This document shows, piece after piece, positions 56,634 to 64,000 of a DNA stretch of 64,000 bases. The stretch lies in the NCBI RefSeq assembly GCF_036670025.1, contig NZ_CP137640.1, forward strand, positions 964,001 through 1,028,000. The letters are read 5' to 3'. Every line of letters starts with the position of its first letter. The first letter of the stretch is position 1. Both the position numbers and the translations under genes were made by a program. Below the pieces are notes generated by a model, which was given only the letters and a program-made list of their open reading frames with translations, ran no database searches and was not told where the DNA came from. This stretch comes from Bacillus_BD oryzisoli (GTDB lineage: Bacteria; Bacillota; Bacilli; Bacillales; Cytobacillaceae).

Positions 56634-57533
56634 TTAATCAGTCTCTTCCTTTAACATAATCTCTTTCTTAGCAATCGCTTTTAAGTAGGAAAGGACCTCT
56701 TCCTTGATGTCTTCCCGTTGTAAAGCAAAATCTAATGTCGCTTTAATAAAACCGATTTTATCACCAACATCATATCGGGACCCTTCGAAGTTATAGGCTA
56801 ATACTGCCTGTTGTTTATTCAATTCATTAATGGCATCTGTAAGCTGAAGCTCATTATTATGTCCGATCGGCAGCTTTGACAAAATGTCAAAGATTTCAGG
56901 TCTTAATACGTATCTCCCCATAATGGCATAATTTGATGGTGCAGCATCCTTTTGCGGCTTTTCTATTAGTGAATCAATGTAGAAGAGATTTGGATCAATA
57001 TTTGTTCCCTTTGGCTTAATAATGCCATATTTATGAACTTGGCTTTCCGGAACTCCCTGGACAGCTATACATGAGCTGTTACAGTATTCAAATACATTAA
57101 TCAATTGCTTTAAACACGGTGTTTCCGACATGACGATATCATCACCAAGCAACACAGCAAAAGGCTCATCACCAATAAAGCTTTTAGCACATAGTATGGC
57201 ATGGCCGAGGCCTTTTGCTTCTTTTTGACGGACATAATAAATATTGGCCAGATTTGATATTTTTTGTACTTCCTCTAATCTAGTAAGCTGTTTTTTCTTT
57301 AATAAGGCATCTTCTAACTCATAGGATTTATCAAAATGATCCTCAATGGATCTTTTTCCTCTGCCGATGATGATAACAATTTCTTCTATTCCTGAAGCCA
57401 CCGCCTCTTCGACAATATATTGAATTGTAGGTTTATCAACAATCGGCAGCATTTCTTTAGGCTGAGCCTTTGTGGCCGGTAAAAAACGAGTTCCAAGCCC
57501 AGCCGCTGGAATAATCGCTTTTCTAATTTTCAT
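56634..57533 (-). CDS. UTP-glucose-1-phosphate uridylyltransferase (GalU/GtaB)
   Basis: Makes UDP-glucose from glucose-1-phosphate and UTP. 299 residues with the nucleotidyltransferase start AIIPAAGLGTRFLPATKAQPKEMLPIVDKP (residues 6-35) and VLLGDDIV near 131. ATG after GGGGG. Together with the next gene it forms a two-step route from glucose-1-phosphate to UDP-glucuronate. It may be a second copy, because Bacillus usually has gtaB elsewhere. Confidence 0.94.
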   Translation of the reverse strand: MKIRKAIIPAAGLGTRFLPATKAQPKEMLPIVDKPTIQYIVEEAVASGIEEIVIIIGRGKRSIEDHFDKSYELEDALLKKKQLTRLEEVQKISNLANIYYVRQKEAKGLGHAILCAKSFIGDEPFAVLLGDDIVMSETPCLKQLINVFEYCNSSCIAVQGVPESQVHKYGIIKPKGTNIDPNLFYIDSLIEKPQKDAAPSNYAIMGRYVLRPEIFDILSKLPIGHNNELQLTDAINELNKQQAVLAYNFEGSRYDVGDKIGFIKATLDFALQREDIKEEVLSYLKAIAKKEIMLKEETD

Positions 57534-57636
57534 AAGCTGCCCCCATTTCTAAATTCCCTCATTCTTTTATATGCTTACAGACAAGTACCGGTCACGTTAG
57601 TAGCCTATCAGTCCGTATTTCCTCTGCAATCATGAA

Positions 57637-59271
57637 TTAATTATGCTCGCCTAGTACAGCATCTGCTATGTTGACAGCATGGTCAGCAATACGTTCGAGG
57701 TTATTGATAATATCGATGAATATTACTCCGGCTTTCGGTGTACAAACTCCCTCTGTTAAACGAAGAATGTGCTGCTTACGGAATTGCTGCTCCATTACAT
57801 CGATCATCGTCTCTCTTTCGATTACCTGTCTGGCTGTATCTTTGTTATTTTGTTTTAATGCTGACATGGCCTCTTTAACGATAGAAATGGTTAGATCATA
57901 CATTTCATCTAAATCATTCTTGGCGGCATCTGTCATGGTCACTTTATTGATCATTTGAAATTCTATTAATTCGATCATATTTTCACAATGGTCTCCAATT
58001 CTTTCAATATTTCGAACGGTATCCAGCAGGATAATATGCTCTTCAGACTTTTTAACAGAAAGTGAGGCAGATGAAAGTTTAATTAAATACTCAGTTATGG
58101 TTTGATCAAGATGGTTAATGGCAGTTTCTATTTGGTACAGATTATTTGCGTATTTCATTTGCTTCAAATCAATAAAATTCTTTGTTTCTTCGAGACCCAA
58201 AATAGCCATTTCTCCCATGTTAAGGACTTCTTCCTTTGCTTGTCCGAGGGCTATAGTGGGGGATTGCTCAATAAAGATCGGATTAAGATGCTTTGGTTGA
58301 TAGCTCCACATCGTATCTTTTCCAGGAATAAGCTTTGTGACGATAAAGGCAAGAACTGACACAAACGGTAGCAGTAGGATGGTATTAGTTGTATTAAAAA
58401 TGCCATGTGCAAAAGCAATGGACATTTCCGGGCTTAAGTTTAACAAGGCTTGGAGTGAACGAATGAGTAATGTAAACGGAGCTAAAAAGATTAAAAAGAG
58501 GGCTGTACCAAATACGTTAAACAAAACATGGGTGGCGGCTGCTCTTTTGGCTGCTACTGTTGTGCCAATAGAAGCCAAAACTGCTGTAATGGTCGTACCG
58601 ATGTTATCCCCGAATAATACCGGCAGGGCGGCATCGAGATTTACTAGTGATTCAGCATACATACTTTGTAAGATTCCGATTGTTGCACTTGAGCTTTGAA
58701 CGATGAGAGTAAATAAAGTACCAACGAATACACCGAGAAATGGATTTGCACTCAATTCGACGGTTAACTCATGAAAGGTTTCCAAGGTCCTAAGCGGTTT
58801 CATTCCATTGCTCATTAACTCTAAGCCATAGAAAAGTGCACCAAACCCAAATAAGATTTGTCCTAGATAGGTTAATCTCTTTCCTTTTTTAAAGAAAAAT
58901 AAAAAAATTGCACCTAACGCAATTATAGGGAGGGAATATTCTCCGACATTAATCCCAATGATAAACGCCGTTATGGTTGTTCCAATATTGGCCCCCATAA
59001 TCACACCAATTGCCTGCCGCAGTGTCATAAATCCAGCACTAACCAGCCCGACAGTAATAACAGTAGTGGCAGAGCTGCTTTGGATAATAACTGTAACGAA
59101 AATACCGGCTATAACTCCCATTAATGGATTAGTCGTAAATTTATCAAGGATGCCTCTTAATCTGTCGCCTGCAGAATTCTGAAGGCCATCTCCCATCGAT
59201 TTAATTCCAAACAGGAATATGCCCAGACCTCCCAAAAATTCAAACAGCATTTGTTGAATATTTAGAGCCAC
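57637..59271 (-). CDS. Na/Pi cotransporter family protein with PhoU-like domain
   Basis: Membrane phosphate transporter (NptA/YjbB-like, SLC34-type) of about 544 residues. Two repeated Na/Pi motifs are visible, each with QSSSAT: FVTVIIQSSSATTVITVGLVSAG and LIVQSSSATIGILQSM. The last 200 residues are helical and PhoU-like (LLDTVRNIERIGDHCENMIELI and DIINNLERIADHAVNIADAV). GTG at 59271 is preferred because AGGAG lies 8 nt before it; earlier codons lack a site. It stands between galU and the HipA-like gene on the same strand with 103-bp and 115-bp gaps, so it may be separately transcribed. Confidence 0.87.
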   Translation of the reverse strand: MALNIQQMLFEFLGGLGIFLFGIKSMGDGLQNSAGDRLRGILDKFTTNPLMGVIAGIFVTVIIQSSSATTVITVGLVSAGFMTLRQAIGVIMGANIGTTITAFIIGINVGEYSLPIIALGAIFLFFFKKGKRLTYLGQILFGFGALFYGLELMSNGMKPLRTLETFHELTVELSANPFLGVFVGTLFTLIVQSSSATIGILQSMYAESLVNLDAALPVLFGDNIGTTITAVLASIGTTVAAKRAAATHVLFNVFGTALFLIFLAPFTLLIRSLQALLNLSPEMSIAFAHGIFNTTNTILLLPFVSVLAFIVTKLIPGKDTMWSYQPKHLNPIFIEQSPTIALGQAKEEVLNMGEMAILGLEETKNFIDLKQMKYANNLYQIETAINHLDQTITEYLIKLSSASLSVKKSEEHIILLDTVRNIERIGDHCENMIELIEFQMINKVTMTDAAKNDLDEMYDLTISIVKEAMSALKQNNKDTARQVIERETMIDVMEQQFRKQHILRLTEGVCTPKAGVIFIDIINNLERIADHAVNIADAVLGEHN

Positions 59272-59385
59272 TTTTTCAACTCCTAACATAATCAATTCTT
59301 TAATCCTTATCATGTCGAGGGCTTTCATATGGCAGATGACTACCTGAAAACCCTCTATATGGGAATTTTGCTAAAGAAGGTTAGA

Positions 59386-60168
59386 TTAAAGTGAGTGTTC
59401 ATTATCGTGTATTGGTCGATATACTTTATTAACAAATTTTTGAATGAGGTCCTGGAGGACTTTTTTGCGGCGAATGAGCAATGAATGGACCATTGTCTTT
59501 TTCTCTTCTTTTGTCACCATCCATTCATCAGGGACCATGGAAACCATTTCTTCAATTAAAAAGATGGGGATGGTTTGGATCACGTCTAATTGCTCAAATA
59601 ATTGATCCTCATCTTCAATAAAAGATGCCATTATTTGATGTGTAGCACTTTCGATTAATCCAGCCGGGAGCTGTTCTAAATCCTTGGATTGCCAATTATA
59701 GGTGCCAAATACTTCTGCATGGTCGATTGCCCACAGCCGAAAGGCATTTTCCTCTTCTTCCTGTAACAGAATGTTTTTTCGTGTCCGATCGCTGTTATAC
59801 AGCCAATAATCAAATACGATAATACTAGCAAGTTCATTTGAATTGGTTATTTTGGGTATATTTAGAACCTGGTGGCCATCTAAACAATCAGGAATATATG
59901 TCAGGGCAAATTGATAGGGGATACTATCCATGGATGCAAGCTCAGGAACTTGAGAAGAGAAGCTTTGTGGAATATCTACTATTCGTGCAAATGGGATTGG
60001 CAGACCAAGGTAACGTGCTAAGCAATAGGAGACCCATTCATTTGGTAATGTTTTTTCAAAGCCTGGTTGAAAATACTTTACCACATAATCTTTTCCATCA
60101 TTAAATGAAATTAAATGGGCATTGGATTTACCCTCTAATTTTTTTCGATAGGCAATTGGTTCAATCAT
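59386..60168 (-). CDS. HipA-like kinase
   Basis: Protein of about 260 residues resembling the kinase-fold part of HipA. It has HLISFNDGKDYVVKYF, with a Lys in the place of the ATP-binding residue (about 31-33), IIVFDYWLYNSDRTRKNILLQ, where the DYW..N.DR..N pattern is the HipA-type catalytic loop (Asp about 129), and LWAIDHAEVFG, with the metal-binding Asp. It lacks the HipA N-terminal domain and has no HipB antitoxin beside it, so a toxin role is unlikely. ATG at 60168 is preferred because GGGGTGA lies 6 nt upstream. It overlaps the glycosyltransferase gene by 8 bp. Confidence 0.8.
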   Translation of the reverse strand: MIEPIAYRKKLEGKSNAHLISFNDGKDYVVKYFQPGFEKTLPNEWVSYCLARYLGLPIPFARIVDIPQSFSSQVPELASMDSIPYQFALTYIPDCLDGHQVLNIPKITNSNELASIIVFDYWLYNSDRTRKNILLQEEEENAFRLWAIDHAEVFGTYNWQSKDLEQLPAGLIESATHQIMASFIEDEDQLFEQLDVIQTIPIFLIEEMVSMVPDEWMVTKEEKKTMVHSLLIRRKKVLQDLIQKFVNKVYRPIHDNEHSL

Positions 60169-61279
60169 GTCCATTCACCCCATCATTAGTCTTTTGATCG
60201 ATCGGTACTAATTCTTGCAACAGATTGATATATTGCTGGGCTACTACCTGAATATCAAACTGTTCTTGGGTATGCTGGGTGGCTGTATTTGACATTCGTT
60301 GATGTAGTACAGGATCATCTAAAAGGGTGTATAGTTGTTTAATCGCATCGTGCACATTTTGTCCGCGGAAGAGAAGTCCTGTTTCTCCTTGCATAACTAA
60401 TTCTGTAACAGGCATCATATTGGATGCAACAACCGGTACACCGCAGGCCATTGATTCAATAAATGTGTTTCCGAAGGATTCCGATTTCGTTGTGGCTAAT
60501 GTACATCCGCCTGATAAGCGAATCTTTGCATATACATGCGGCATCTGTTGGTAGGGAATGACAGGGAACCACTTGATTATATCTGAAAGCTGCTCCTCTT
60601 CCCAAGTTTTAGCGAATTCTTCCCGTTGTATGCTTTGCGCTCCGCCAATTACCCAAAATTCAATATCATCACGTTCCGATTTTATTTGCTTTGCCATCTC
60701 TATCAGCATTGGCCAATTTTTACGCTTATCCAATCTACCAATCCAGCCGATTACCTTTTTACCTACTGTCAAGGTCGGCTTACTATTAAAATCTATTTCT
60801 TCTAAAGGCATTGGCCGGAAGAAAGACGTATCCACGCCATTGTAAATGACATGTCGTGGAATGGAATCTGTTAATATGGATACTAAGCGTTTTTGGTAAT
60901 GTGAAGGTACAATGATAGTTAAAGGTTGTATTCCTTCGAATGATTTCAGGTGTGGCATTAGCTTGATCAGTTCGGGGGTGCGGGCTTCAATAATGACTGG
61001 TCCTTGGTAATTTGCTTTTTGGATCCACTTATAAGCTGCTGCTGTATCAACAACAATAATCGCATCATATGAGTTTCGTTTGATTATTTTTACAATTTCT
61101 TTCTTGTCTTTAGTTAAATAGACCGGAGCAACATCTTCCATAATATGAAGACCTCCATGGTCGGTGGTATATAAGAATTCAGTTTCTATGCCATGTTTTT
61201 TAAAGTAGATTGCGCGATTTCTCCATCCGGCATTGACTCCGCCGACAGTGAGCAGACGCCAGATTATTAGCACTTTCAT
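60161..61279 (-). CDS. Family-4 glycosyltransferase
   Basis: Cytoplasmic or membrane-associated sugar transferase of 372 residues with a GT-B fold. The C-terminal domain carries VIGWIGRLDKRKNWPMLIEMA (about 181-201) and the retaining-enzyme signature ATTKSESFGNTFIESMACGVPVVAS (about 262-286) with the two Glu residues. ATG at 61279 with AAGGAG 8 nt before it. Followed with an 8-bp overlap by the HipA-like kinase gene and preceded by a kinase-like gene, on the same strand as ugd and galU. It probably uses a UDP-sugar. Acceptor unknown; a spore-surface or exopolysaccharide role is inferred. Confidence 0.87.
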   Translation of the reverse strand: MKVLIIWRLLTVGGVNAGWRNRAIYFKKHGIETEFLYTTDHGGLHIMEDVAPVYLTKDKKEIVKIIKRNSYDAIIVVDTAAAYKWIQKANYQGPVIIEARTPELIKLMPHLKSFEGIQPLTIIVPSHYQKRLVSILTDSIPRHVIYNGVDTSFFRPMPLEEIDFNSKPTLTVGKKVIGWIGRLDKRKNWPMLIEMAKQIKSERDDIEFWVIGGAQSIQREEFAKTWEEEQLSDIIKWFPVIPYQQMPHVYAKIRLSGGCTLATTKSESFGNTFIESMACGVPVVASNMMPVTELVMQGETGLLFRGQNVHDAIKQLYTLLDDPVLHQRMSNTATQHTQEQFDIQVVAQQYINLLQELVPIDQKTNDGVNGHD

Positions 61280-61357
61280 TTCGGTCACTCCTTACTAAAT
61301 TTTAGGGATCCCCCTTTATTTATTATTAAACTCATAAAGTATATAGTTGTTATCTGT

Positions 61358-62497
61358 TTAGCGTCGATATTTTTTTCCTTTTCTTCCATAGTTGTTACCA
61401 TTGTCATCCTTTTCCTTTATAGGAAATTCACGGTACCTTTCGTTTCTAACACCATAGAATCCGCCACTTTGAAAAATTCGATCATTCCCTCGGGATCTAT
61501 AGAAATCTTCTTTATCAGGATATCTGTCTTTTTTATTGTTCTTATTCTTATCGACTTCTTTTGTCTGAACGGAATCCTGTTCTCTATTTCCTTTACTTGC
61601 TTTATCCTGGGTCATTTTCTTTTCCTGCATCATTTTCTTTTCCTGCAATATTTTATTCTCTTGCATCATTTTTTTCTCTATGTGCTCATCGATAATGTCC
61701 ATTACTTTATCCGGGTCATACCCTTTTACAAGCATTGCTTTAACCCATTCCTCTTTAAAAACCTTGTGGACTAAACTTTCTAGTTGATTACTATATACTG
61801 TTTCATCATTCGTTGTTAACAGCTTTTTACTTTTATCTTTTAATTTTCCTTTATCAGTGGATTCGTTCATTATTTTTTGGCAAATTTGCCGTGCTTGTTC
61901 TTCCATTTCGATAAAATGAGTCCATTCAGAATACAGCTCTGGATGGAGTGCTTGTACATGAGATAAAAAGGTCTCTTTATTTTCCTTTCCTAAGGAAGTA
62001 AGTAATTTCCGAGGGTATGGATAAACGCGATCACGCCAAACGGTCCTTGCTACATCTATCACTTTTAGATTGCCTTCTGGTAAAATGAAAATTTGTCTTT
62101 TATGGTGGTCTATCCTTTCATAACCAATCTCTTTAAAAGTGATTAACAAATCAATTAACTTTAGGGAAAGTTCCTCTGTTAGAGGCTGCGATTGTAGGTA
62201 TTCACGTAAATCTACCCCTTTAATAATTTCCATAGCAATAAATAAGGGCCCTTTTGCATAAACTTTTGGAAAAAGATCGGTATGCTGTCCTAAAGATAGA
62301 GCATAATGTTCACGTTCACAATCCTCTTCATTTCCAAAAACCTTTATGCAAATATCATCAGAATATTGAAAAACGGCTCCTTGACGCCCTTTCCCCATCA
62401 TAACTAAAGGAGAATAGTTAACGACCTCAACGTCCTCATTTTCGATATTACGAACTTTTATTTTATTGGCGAACGTTTCAAAATCCTTAATGTCCAT
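61358..62497 (-). CDS. Protein-kinase-like protein with charged repetitive tail
   Basis: 379 residues. Residues 1-190 look like a small Ser/Thr-kinase fold: Gly-rich loop MGKGRQGAVFQYS (about 33-45), catalytic Lys in DICIKVFG, HHKRQIFILPEGNLKVIDVARTVW, where HxRQ and DVAR stand in for HRD and DFG. After a helical linker comes the repeat region KKMMQENKILQEKKMMQEKKMTQDK (about 274-298), then a disordered Lys/Asn/Arg/Gly/Tyr-rich tail with RYREF and GRKGKKYRR. ATG behind GGGAGG. First gene of the kinase-glycosyltransferase-HipA-like group. The tail recalls spore-coat proteins. Function unknown. Confidence 0.7.
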   Translation of the reverse strand: MDIKDFETFANKIKVRNIENEDVEVVNYSPLVMMGKGRQGAVFQYSDDICIKVFGNEEDCEREHYALSLGQHTDLFPKVYAKGPLFIAMEIIKGVDLREYLQSQPLTEELSLKLIDLLITFKEIGYERIDHHKRQIFILPEGNLKVIDVARTVWRDRVYPYPRKLLTSLGKENKETFLSHVQALHPELYSEWTHFIEMEEQARQICQKIMNESTDKGKLKDKSKKLLTTNDETVYSNQLESLVHKVFKEEWVKAMLVKGYDPDKVMDIIDEHIEKKMMQENKILQEKKMMQEKKMTQDKASKGNREQDSVQTKEVDKNKNNKKDRYPDKEDFYRSRGNDRIFQSGGFYGVRNERYREFPIKEKDDNGNNYGRKGKKYRR

Positions 62498-62745
62498 TTA
62501 TTTCCTCCCGCTTCCTTAATAGACTTAAATTTTCATCCTCTTATATATGTAATCATTTACATGATGAAGTGGAAGGGTATGTACCTATAAAAGCAAAATA
62601 TATCCTTACATATAGATTGAAATTAGGTAAATGAAAGGAAGATTCCGAGGGATTTCGACAAAAACAGTCATTATTCTGTTGTGTTTTTAAATTTTTTGTT
62701 GCATTACGATAGTTTTTTTGTTAAGATATTTTTTGTTGATACATC

Positions 62746-62816
62746 GCGGGTGTAGTTTAGTGGTAAAACTACAGCCTTCCAAGCTGTTGTCGTGGGTTCG
62801 ATTCCCATCACCCGCT
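62746..62816 (+). tRNA. tRNA-Gly (TCC)
   Basis: Cloverleaf with anticodon TCC; CCA not encoded. A single tRNA gene apart from the main cluster, followed by its own terminator. The 250 bp between it and the kinase-like gene holds only AT-rich promoter-type sequence. Confidence 0.95.
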
Positions 62817-62837
62817 CTACTTTATTTTCTTGATAAC

Positions 62838-62884
62838 AACGCAGTATTTCGTTTCCTAAAGAGAACGAAGTATTGCGTTTTTTA
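62838..62884 (+). terminator. Terminator after tRNA-Gly
   Basis: AACGCAgTATTTCGTT / AACGAAgTATTGCGTT stem with two G-U pairs, then TTTTTTAA. Confidence 0.85.
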
Positions 62885-62928
62885 ATTTATAAAAAAGGGA
62901 CCCATAAATAAACGTCCCTTTATGTCTG

Positions 62929-63594
62929 TTATTCCGTTACTTTCCAATTAGCCGTGCCTCCATGAATTTGAATAAACATATTCGCTAATGAATCGATCAT
63001 TTTTTGTGCCTTATCGATTTCAAGTGATGGCTGCAGGTAAACAATCTGGATGGCTTTTTTTGTAGCTTCCGTAACAGCTGTTTTTTCAGAATCAACGAAT
63101 GGACTGCCAAATGCTGATTCGTTATCAGCTGATATGATTAATCGATGAAGCGAATTCATTCTCCCGTTTAAGCCTAAATATTCTTCTCCCTCTTGTCCAA
63201 GTCTAATGGAGATTCGTCCATTTAGTTTATCGCTGTCATATACCCCAATTGGAATCTGATATTGTAAGGAAAAGAAATTATTTAAATCAATCGCACTATT
63301 TATTGGTGTAAGATAGTTTTGTTTTTGTACACGTCTATATAATGCTTCAGCTGAGTGACGATACCGATTAGGGTCTTTACCTGTCTTTTTGAAGATCTGC
63401 CGCCACTCTTGAATCCCTGGAAAGTCTGTTATTTTTTTTTCATCCAATTCAAAGAAAATCAATTCCTGAAAAAGCTGCAGCCGTCCCTTTAACATTTGTG
63501 GAGCTTCGCCGACACTAATATCGTTATATTGGATAAAACCAATTTTAAACCCGGGGATAAGCTCTTCTATTTCAGTGGCAATTGTCATTTCCAT
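62929..63594 (-). CDS. B3/B4 tRNA-binding-domain protein
   Basis: 221-residue protein built from the B3/B4 domain of phenylalanyl-tRNA synthetase beta chain. This domain, when free-standing, is linked to editing of mischarged tRNA. Signature stretches: EWRQIFKKTGKDPNRYRHSAEALYRRV (about 70-96), LTPINSAIDLNNFFSLQYQIPIGVYDSDKL (about 101-130) and a final TATKKAIQIVYLQPS-type strand. ATG at 63594 with GGAGGTGG 7 nt before it; the ATG at 63633 lacks a site. The substrate tRNA is unknown. Confidence 0.85.
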   Translation of the reverse strand: MEMTIATEIEELIPGFKIGFIQYNDISVGEAPQMLKGRLQLFQELIFFELDEKKITDFPGIQEWRQIFKKTGKDPNRYRHSAEALYRRVQKQNYLTPINSAIDLNNFFSLQYQIPIGVYDSDKLNGRISIRLGQEGEEYLGLNGRMNSLHRLIISADNESAFGSPFVDSEKTAVTEATKKAIQIVYLQPSLEIDKAQKMIDSLANMFIQIHGGTANWKVTE

Positions 63595-63705
63595 TGTTTC
63601 CACCTCCAAATTCTCCGTAAAATAGTTTATCATAGAATAGCATTTATTTCTTACAAATAGTGACCGGTTTATATAGATAAATAAATATGAGAGGAGGGGT
63701 TAGAA

Positions 63706-64000
63706 TTGAATTACTCCCAATTAAAACAAGAGATCATTGAGTACAGTAAAAGTATCGGAATTGATAAAATTGGTTTTACCACGGCATCTCCTTTTACTAC
63801 TCTAAAACTTCGGCTTATAAGACAGGCTGAGTTAAACTTTCAATCAGGCTTTGAAGAAAAGGATATCGAAAAGAGAACAGAGCCAAGGCTTTTAATGCCT
63901 GATGCCCATTCGATTATTGCAATTGCTGTTGCTTATCCTTCCAAGATGAAGGACCGAGTCATTAGTAAAGAAGGAGAAAGGCGGGGCATCTTTTCCCGGG
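63706..64000 (+). CDS. queG: Epoxyqueuosine reductase QueG, 5' part only
   Basis: Start of the cobalamin- and Fe-S-dependent enzyme that reduces epoxyqueuosine to queuosine in tRNA. TTG at 63706 behind GAGGAGGGG; the open frame runs off the window after about 98 residues of roughly 380. Recognised from MNYSQLKQEIIEYSKSIGIDKIGFTTASPF and PRLLMPDAHSIIAIAVAYPSK, typical of the QueG (YhbA) N-terminal domain. The cobalamin and iron-sulphur motifs lie outside the window. Confidence 0.85.
   Translation, partial: MNYSQLKQEIIEYSKSIGIDKIGFTTASPFTTLKLRLIRQAELNFQSGFEEKDIEKRTEPRLLMPDAHSIIAIAVAYPSKMKDRVISKEGERRGIFSR

Noticed and set aside
59386..60168. HipBA toxin-antitoxin module
   Set aside because: The HipA-like gene has no HipB-type helix-turn-helix partner and lacks the HipA N-terminal domain; context is glycosylation.

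Overview
The window is chromosomal DNA of a low-GC, endospore-forming Bacillaceae. Evidence: small acid-soluble spore proteins (sspK, sspE), two spore-germinant receptor loci, a Bacillus-type rrn operon with a long downstream tRNA cluster, many TTG/GTG starts behind strong GGAGG ribosome sites, and a gene order that follows Bacillus subtilis yfhD/yfhE-recX-yfhH-sspK-yfhP-mutY-yfhS-fabL-sspE-ygaB-ygaC-ygaD-ygaE-gsaB-ygaF-perR-ygzB-ygxA-rrn-trn. The genus cannot be fixed from sequence alone; a Neobacillus/Mesobacillus-like Bacillus is an inference.

Layout. 1-4 kb: the 5' part of a GerA-type germination subunit, an M15 peptidase and a yhdT-panF pantothenate uptake pair, followed by a dense cluster of DnaA boxes (3983-4164). 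4-25 kb: the conserved yfh/yga block with DNA repair (recX, mutY), fatty-acid synthesis (fabL), spore proteins, an ABC exporter, peroxide defence (bcp, perR with its own PerR box) and haem precursor synthesis (gsaB). Inserted between ygaE and gsaB is a 1493-residue glutamate synthase large-chain homologue without a small subunit. 25-32 kb: rrn operon (16S-23S-5S, two promoters) and 14 tRNA genes. This region is disturbed by a long structured repeat in the 23S-5S spacer and by two short structured insertions, each flanked by a duplicated 5' piece of the tRNA gene that follows.

32-43 kb: a minimal tyrosine recombinase, a UspA-like protein divergent from a complete seven-gene Mrp Na+/H+ antiporter operon (mrpABCDEFG), and a tandem pair of membrane-anchored FMN glutamate-synthase-domain proteins (YerD-like). 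43-48 kb: a germinant receptor operon in the order A-C-D-B. 48-55 kb: ahpF without ahpC, then an acid-sugar catabolic locus (class II aldolase, GntR regulator, GarR/YgbJ-like dehydrogenase, DUF1537 kinase, GntP permease) with phased TGTATACA operators on both sides of the regulator and a catabolite-repression site. 55-62.5 kb, all on the minus strand: Ugd, GalU, a Na/Pi cotransporter, a HipA-like kinase, a family-4 glycosyltransferase and a Ser/Thr-kinase-like protein with a charged repetitive tail. This looks like a sugar-nucleotide and surface-glycosylation locus, possibly for the spore surface. The right edge holds a tRNA-Gly, a B3/B4-domain protein and the start of queG.

No prophage, CRISPR array or transposase was seen. 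The most unusual signals are the tRNA-cluster insertions, the DnaA-box cluster, the phased GntR operator arrays, the HipA-like kinase/glycosyltransferase/kinase locus and the YerD-like tandem pair.
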